DNA from: Streptococcus pacificus
GTDB taxonomy: Bacteria > Bacillota > Bacilli > Lactobacillales > Streptococcaceae
Assembly: GCF_016481305.1 (NCBI RefSeq)
Contig: NZ_JAENBO010000001.1
Span: 372,001 to 436,000, forward strand
Direction: 5' to 3'
DNA length: 64,000 nucleotides
Shown: positions 61,802-64,000 of the stretch, one piece after another
How positions within the stretch are numbered: the stretch's first letter is position 1
Layout of the letters: each line of letters starts with the position of its first letter
Translations under genes and position numbers: made by a program
The notes under the pieces: generated by a model
Databases searched by the model: none
Told to the model about the DNA's origin: nothing
The model's input: only the letters and a program-made list of their open reading frames with translations

Positions 61802-64000
61802 ATGAAATTATTATACACCGATATTTATAATGATATGTCTGACGTTTTAGCCAAACAAGCGCATGATTATGCGTTGAAAGGGAAAAGAGTTTTTTATATT
61901 GCACCAAACTCTCTTTCCTTTGAGAAGGAACGTCGTGTACTGAGTTTACTACCTGAACAGGCTTCTTTTGCTATTACGATTACGCGCTTTGCCCAAATGG
62001 CACGTTATTTTACGCTTAACACCACTGTTAGATCAACAAGCCTTGATGATATCGGTCTTTTTATGCTTTTTCAAAAGGTCTTGTCTCATTTTAATCAAGA
62101 AGACTTACCGATTTATGGCCTACTAAAAAAAGATCCCAATTTTATAGAACAATTAGTTACTCTTTATCAAGAATTCAAATCAGCCAATATGAGTTTTTAT
62201 GAGTTAACTGAGATCGATAATCTTAAATTCAAAGACTTGATTGCTATTTTTACTGAATTGGAAAAAGAGCTTCAAGAAAATCAATTTGAAATGTTATCAC
62301 CAATCACTCACTTCTCTAATCAAGTCCTATCGGGTTTTCTTGATGATGCTTTAAAAGATGTTGTTCTCATTATTGATGGCTTTACAAGATTTTCGGCAGA
62401 AGAAGAATTTCTTGTTCAGTTATTAGAGGAAAAGACAAGTGAGATTGTTATTGGCACTTACGCTAGTAAAAAGGCTTATCGTTTGAACTATTCAGAAGGA
62501 AACATTTATCAAGCTGGGGTTGATTTTTTAAGACATTTAGCTTCTGTTTTTTTAGTCAAACCTGCTTACATAGCGAATGAATCAAACACTTTTTTTGCAA
62601 ACCTTTCAAAAACTGTTGAAAGTTACCATGATTTTTCTAATACACCTCTAACTCTTGAAGTTCCTGAGGAGTCCCCTCTTACTATTTGGGAAGTCTCCCA
62701 CCAAAAAGAAGAAATTGAACAAGTAGCCAAAGCCATTCGTGCGAAACTTCATGCGGGCTACCGCTATAAGGATATACTGGTTCTTTTAGGTGATGTGGAT
62801 AGTTACTATCTCTCCATTAAAACTATTTTTGACAAGTATCAGATTCCTTTCTATCTTTCAAAACCTGAGTCGATGAGTCATCATCCTCTTGTTCATTTTG
62901 TCGATGCTCTTGAGCGATTAAAACGTTATCGTTTTCAAGCTGAGGATTTACTTAATCTTCTTAAATCAGGCTTGTATGGTCAATTTTCACAAATGGAAAT
63001 AGATCTTTTTGAGCAGTATATCAATTATGCCGATATCAAGGGGAAAGCTGCTTTTTCACGTTCCTTTACTTATGATAATGGTGGTCAGTTTGACCTTTCT
63101 CAGTTAAATGATATTAGAGAAAGAGTCATGGCACCTCTTTTAACCTTCTTTAATAGCCAAAGTAGGACCGCAAAAGGATTATTGAATAATCTGATTAAAC
63201 TATTAACTGATCTTGAGCTAAACAGCCATCTAGAAAAGATTGCACTGTCATCAAGCCAAGAAGAAGCTGAAAAACATGAAGAAGTCTGGAAGACCTTCCT
63301 TCATATTTTAGAGCAATTCCAAACCATCTTTAAAGATGAAAAATTAAGTCAGTCAGAGTTTTTAGGCTTTCTTAGAACAGGGATGTTGTCAGCTAATTAT
63401 CGTATCGTACCAGCTACTTTAGATGTTGTTAATGTGAAGTCCTACGATTTAATTGAACCACACACCAACCAATTCATTTTTGCCATTGGTCTTAGTCAAT
63501 CCCATTTCCCTAAAGTGTCTAAAAATACAAGTTTGTTAACAGACGAAGAACGACTTATTATTAATCAAACAACCACAAAAATCGCCCGTTTTGATATTGC
63601 TAGTCAAGAAATGCATAAGAAAAATCACTTGGTAGCACTTTCTTTGATGAATGCTGCAACAAAAGAATTGGTCTTATCTAGCCCAAGTGTGATTAATGAT
63701 AATCAAGAATTGATGTCACCTTACTTGCAACTTCTTAAAAAGATTGGTCTTCCAGTCATTGAAAAAAATAAAGAAACAACAGCTATCAATCCGGATGATC
63801 TAGGTAGCTATAGCGGTCTTTTAAGTCGCCTTGTTGATTTTTACCAAGATGACATTCAAAAAGAAAGTTTTAGCAAAGAAGAAGCAACCTTTTGGTCTGT
63901 TGCTGTGCGTGTTTTAAAACAAAAACTGGCAACTGATGGCCTTTTCTTACCTACTCCTCAGGAAGATTTAGCGGTTACTCCTTTGGCAGAGGAAACTTTA
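61802..64000 (+). CDS. rexB: ATP-dependent exonuclease subunit RexB (AddB-like), 5' part
   Basis: One of the two subunits of the streptococcal RexAB helicase-nuclease that processes DNA double-strand breaks. The frame is open from the ATG at 61802 to the window end, 733 codons; the rest, including the C-terminal nuclease and iron-sulfur part, lies outside. The N-terminal region MKLLYTDIYNDMSDVLA and VFYIAPNSLSFEKERR takes the place of the helicase P-loop, which in RexB-type proteins is degenerate and is not seen here. Later features: LSQSHFPKVSKNTSLLTDEER and STTKIARF-like stretches, typical of the family. rexA is expected to follow. Confidence 0.9.
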   Translation, partial: MKLLYTDIYNDMSDVLAKQAHDYALKGKRVFYIAPNSLSFEKERRVLSLLPEQASFAITITRFAQMARYFTLNTTVRSTSLDDIGLFMLFQKVLSHFNQEDLPIYGLLKKDPNFIEQLVTLYQEFKSANMSFYELTEIDNLKFKDLIAIFTELEKELQENQFEMLSPITHFSNQVLSGFLDDALKDVVLIIDGFTRFSAEEEFLVQLLEEKTSEIVIGTYASKKAYRLNYSEGNIYQAGVDFLRHLASVFLVKPAYIANESNTFFANLSKTVESYHDFSNTPLTLEVPEESPLTIWEVSHQKEEIEQVAKAIRAKLHAGYRYKDILVLLGDVDSYYLSIKTIFDKYQIPFYLSKPESMSHHPLVHFVDALERLKRYRFQAEDLLNLLKSGLYGQFSQMEIDLFEQYINYADIKGKAAFSRSFTYDNGGQFDLSQLNDIRERVMAPLLTFFNSQSRTAKGLLNNLIKLLTDLELNSHLEKIALSSSQEEAEKHEEVWKTFLHILEQFQTIFKDEKLSQSEFLGFLRTGMLSANYRIVPATLDVVNVKSYDLIEPHTNQFIFAIGLSQSHFPKVSKNTSLLTDEERLIINQTTTKIARFDIASQEMHKKNHLVALSLMNAATKELVLSSPSVINDNQELMSPYLQLLKKIGLPVIEKNKETTAINPDDLGSYSGLLSRLVDFYQDDIQKESFSKEEATFWSVAVRVLKQKLATDGLFLPTPQEDLAVTPLAEETL

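Noticed and set aside
1..64000. CRISPR arrays, insertion sequences, toxin-antitoxin pairs, phage genes
   Set aside because: None was seen: no regularly spaced repeats, no transposase or integrase motifs, no small overlapping toxin-antitoxin pair.

Overview
This window looks like a chromosomal segment of a low-GC streptococcus. The parE-parC, rplU-prp-rpmA, rpsP-khpA and rimM-trmD neighbourhoods, the CpsY LysR regulator divergent from a cpsABCDE capsule operon, MurT/GatD, CdaA and RexB, together with tRNA genes that lack an encoded CCA end, all fit Streptococcus. The capsule head and CpsY suggest the pyogenic side of the genus (relatives of S. parauberis, S. uberis, S. iniae or S. agalactiae). 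That species-level statement is inference. I see no insertion sequence, phage, integrase or CRISPR array.

Layout. 1-5.6 kb: a wall-type polysaccharide deacetylase (cut by the window start) divergent from a hom-thrB-ung-pyrC operon, which converges on plsY. 5.7-10.5 kb: parE-parC (topoisomerase IV) and a small DUF2969 protein. 10.5-12.1 kb: tRNA-Tyr, tRNA-Gln and rpsA with a hairpin leader. 12.2-27.4 kb: cpsY and a complete Wzx/Wzy-type capsule locus. The conserved head cpsABCD is followed by the initiating transferase cpsE and a serotype-specific part: WecG/TagA-type ManNAc transferase, LicD phosphotransferase, GT2, Wzy, UDP-GlcNAc 2-epimerase, Wzx, then a polyprenyl-phosphate glycosyltransferase and a large GT-C-like membrane protein. 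27.4-29.2 kb: three tandem DUF1307-type lipoproteins, each with its own promoter. 29.3-37.1 kb: an orphan membrane protein, an ABC-F ATPase, gatD-murT (lipid II amidation) and divergent cdaA-cdaR-glmM (c-di-AMP and wall precursors). 37.2-44.8 kb: hemW, acyl-ACP thioesterase, HAD phosphatase, a membrane protein, a cysteine desulfurase with thiI, a CapA-like protein and an acetyltransferase-like gene. 44.8-49.4 kb: rplU (with leader), prp, rpmA, lspA, rluD, and pyrR-pyrP behind a PyrR attenuator. 49.5-54.2 kb: a PrsW-type protease divergent from a MacAB-like exporter operon and a DedA-like protein. 54.2-64 kb: rpsP-khpA, rimM-trmD, a ferredoxin-NADP reductase, DUF1149, DegV, cca, an Uup-like ABC-F gene and the start of rexB.

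How parts fit together. Capsule assembly is self-contained: CpsE starts the unit, WecB makes UDP-ManNAc for the WecG/TagA-type enzyme, LicD probably adds a phospho-substituent, Wzx and Wzy flip and polymerise, and CpsA-D control length and attachment. Wall chemistry is supplied nearby by GlmM, MurT/GatD and the deacetylase. Both tRNA genes end at the discriminator base, and the CCA-adding enzyme is encoded at 58.6 kb.

The most interesting signal I found is regulatory and not a named system. Five genes (plsY, cpsY, an ABC-F gene, murT, hemW) have an extended -10 box TGnTAnAAT exactly 6 nt before the ATG and no usable ribosome-binding site, so each should be transcribed as a leaderless mRNA. 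Separately, at three loci (hom, the ABC-F gene, rexB) an intrinsic-terminator hairpin runs through its T-tract straight into the TG of an extended -10 box, and at a fourth (rpsP) the terminator stem itself contains the -35 hexamer.
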